This document shows, piece after piece, positions 15,078-16,069 of a stretch of 16,069 nt of DNA; the first letter of the stretch is position 1, and each line of letters begins with the position of its first letter. This DNA comes from Mycobacterium sp. (GTDB taxonomy: Bacteria; Actinomycetota; Actinomycetes; Mycobacteriales; Mycobacteriaceae), in assembly GCA_029256565.1 (NCBI GenBank), contig JAQSXQ010000011.1:1-16069 (forward strand). The letters run 5' to 3'. A program made the position numbers and the translations under genes. The notes beneath the pieces are model-generated. The model made no database searches. It had not been told where the DNA came from and saw only the letters and a list, made by a program, of their open reading frames with translations.

Positions 15078-15132
15078 GCACTTCCCGCCGTGCTCCGTTG
15101 CACACCGATCCGACACTCGAAGGAGGGACTCG

Positions 15133-15195
15133 ATGGACGCGTCACTTCGGGGCCCCGACCACGAGGCGACCAAGCATCAAGTCCCATTCGCATGA
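15133..15195 (+). CDS. Possible 20-codon leader ORF before the hydroxylase
   Basis: AGGAGG (15121-15126), a perfect Shine-Dalgarno, stands six bases before an ATG at 15133 that opens a 20-codon frame (MDASLRGPDHEATKHQVPFA) ending in TGA at 15193-15195. The hydroxylase start is 16 bases further on, in another frame. The ribosome signal here is clearly stronger than that of the hydroxylase (GAGG), so ribosomes loading here could deliver translation to the next gene or regulate it. No homologue is recognised and the peptide shows no attenuation-like run of codons. It may instead be the trace of a changed start region. Translation is not proved. Confidence 0.35.
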   Translation: MDASLRGPDHEATKHQVPFA

Positions 15196-15211
15196 TGACC
15201 AGAGGCTGAAC

Positions 15212-16069
15212 ATGCAATTCCACCACCACGGCTACGTTTCCGGCGATCCCCGTGTACAGCCGGCGGCCGGCGTCGGCATCGACCGTCCCGACGACATTCC
15301 TGACCACGTCGACGTGCTCATCATCGGGACGGGTCCCGCCGGGATGATCGCCGCCGCGCAACTGTCGCAGTTCCCCAACATCACCACCCGCATCGTCGAA
15401 CGTCGACCCGGCCGCCTGGCGATCGGGCAGGCTGACGGCATCCAGGCACGCAGCGTCGAGACTTTTCAAGCGTTTGGATTCGCCGAGCAGATCATCGCCG
15501 AGGCCTACCGCATCACCGAAATGGCCTTCTGGAAGCCAGATCCCGATGACCCATCACGGATATTCCGCGCCGCCCGAACGGTCGACGACGCAGGGGGGAT
15601 CAGCGAGTTCCCGCACCTGATCGTCAATCAGGCCCGGGTGCTCGACCACTTCGCCGAGGTAATGGCCAACTCCCCGGCCCGGATGCGTCCCGATTATGGG
15701 CTGGAGTTCCGCGGGCTGGACGTCGGGCGCGACTGCGAGTACCCGGTGGCGGTGACCCTGGCCCACACCGGGGGAGAACATCAGGGCCAGACCCGCACCG
15801 TTCATGCGAAGTACGTCATCGGCGCGGACGGCGCCCGCAGCGCCGTTCGCGACGCGATCGGATGCATCCCCAAGGGTGACAAGGCATTTCATGCCTGGGG
15901 CGTCATGGATGCGCTCGCGGTGACCGACTTCCCCGACATCCGCACCAAGTGTGCCATCCAATCCGGCTCAGGCGGCAGCATCCTGCTGATCCCCCGCGAA
16001 GGCGGCTACCTGTTTCGCATGTATGTCGACCTGGGCGAGGTGCCCGAAGACGACAACGGCAAGGTGCGC
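15212..16069 (+). CDS. FAD-dependent aromatic hydroxylase, MobA-like (3-hydroxybenzoate 4-monooxygenase family), partial
   Basis: The first 286 codons of a gene that leaves the window; family members have about 600-640 residues. It resembles the phenol hydroxylase/MobA group of class A flavoprotein monooxygenases, which use NAD(P)H and O2 to hydroxylate a phenol. The FAD motif is IIGTGPAGMIAAAQL (37-51), followed by E63 and the later GADGARSAVRD (204-214). IGQADGIQARSVETFQAFGF (71-90), SEFPHLIVNQAR (131-142) and HAWGVMDALAVTDFPDIR (227-244) closely follow Comamonas MobA as recalled. D75, H135, K246 and Y271 fall on or next to its substrate-contact positions. MobA adds a hydroxyl para to an existing one, so here 3-hydroxyphenylacetate to homoprotocatechuate is an attractive reaction, though 3-hydroxybenzoate itself is possible. 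The ATG is preceded by GAGG, and the MQFHHHGY start matches MobA (MQFH-). It is transcribed away from the hpa operon. Confidence 0.85.
   Translation, partial: MQFHHHGYVSGDPRVQPAAGVGIDRPDDIPDHVDVLIIGTGPAGMIAAAQLSQFPNITTRIVERRPGRLAIGQADGIQARSVETFQAFGFAEQIIAEAYRITEMAFWKPDPDDPSRIFRAARTVDDAGGISEFPHLIVNQARVLDHFAEVMANSPARMRPDYGLEFRGLDVGRDCEYPVAVTLAHTGGEHQGQTRTVHAKYVIGADGARSAVRDAIGCIPKGDKAFHAWGVMDALAVTDFPDIRTKCAIQSGSGGSILLIPREGGYLFRMYVDLGEVPEDDNGKVR

Noticed and set aside
15012..15173. Upstream extension of the hpaG-like gene to 15173 or 15059
   Set aside because: The added residues lack family similarity and would run through the likely promoter and operator; the GTG at 15011 fits both homology and a nearby GGAG.
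1..16069. Mobile elements, CRISPR arrays, tRNA or rRNA genes
   Set aside because: No transposase or integrase, no regularly spaced repeats and no tRNA-like cloverleaf was noticed on reading; the only exact repeat of note is the pair of 14-bp palindromes.

Overview
The window is GC-rich DNA with strong third-position GC bias, GTG starts, dense overlapping genes and actinobacterial-type proteins. The homoprotocatechuate dioxygenase aligns residue for residue with the Brevibacterium/Arthrobacter type. This points to a soil or environmental actinobacterium, probably of the Mycobacterium/Rhodococcus group; the genus cannot be fixed from the sequence alone.

Layout. (1) Positions 2-94 (+) look like the last codons of a membrane protein that enters from the left. 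(2) Positions 154-2281 (-) hold a two-gene unit: a MoaF-like protein followed by a flavin amine oxidase. (3) A divergent TetR-family regulator lies at 2387-2995 (+). Between it and the MoaF-like gene are two identical, perfect 14-bp palindromes placed on a good candidate promoter. (4) From 15011 down to 3031 (-) runs an apparent operon of twelve genes with gaps of 70 bp or less and several overlaps: hpaG-like, RraA-like, GntR regulator, hpaE, hpaD, hpaH, hpaI, aldehyde dehydrogenase, a second MoaF-like protein, an APC amine/amino-acid permease, and two short-chain dehydrogenases. (5) A 200-bp divergent control region (15012-15211) contains an AT-rich imperfect palindrome and a possible 20-codon leader ORF. 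It separates the operon from a MobA-type flavoprotein aromatic hydroxylase (15212 to the window end, +).

How the genes fit together. HpaD, HpaE, HpaG, HpaH and HpaI are the meta-cleavage route for 3,4-dihydroxyphenylacetate (homoprotocatechuate) to pyruvate and succinic semialdehyde. The other genes look like a feeder module: uptake (APC permease), amine removal (amine oxidase and perhaps the MoaF-like proteins), oxidation of side-chain alcohol and aldehyde groups (two SDRs, one ALDH), and ring hydroxylation para to an existing hydroxyl (MobA-like). The simplest reading is a catabolic cluster for hydroxylated aryl-ethylamines or aryl-ethanolamines (for example tyramine-, octopamine- or phenylephrine-like compounds). 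The substrate is inference.

The most interesting points are the two MoaF-like proteins in a catabolic rather than a molybdenum-cofactor setting, the paired TetR operators, the RraA-like protein beside a single-domain HpaG, and the MobA-like hydroxylase in place of the usual HpaBC. No rRNA, tRNA, CRISPR, insertion sequence or origin was seen, and no stretch longer than 300 bases lacks a gene.
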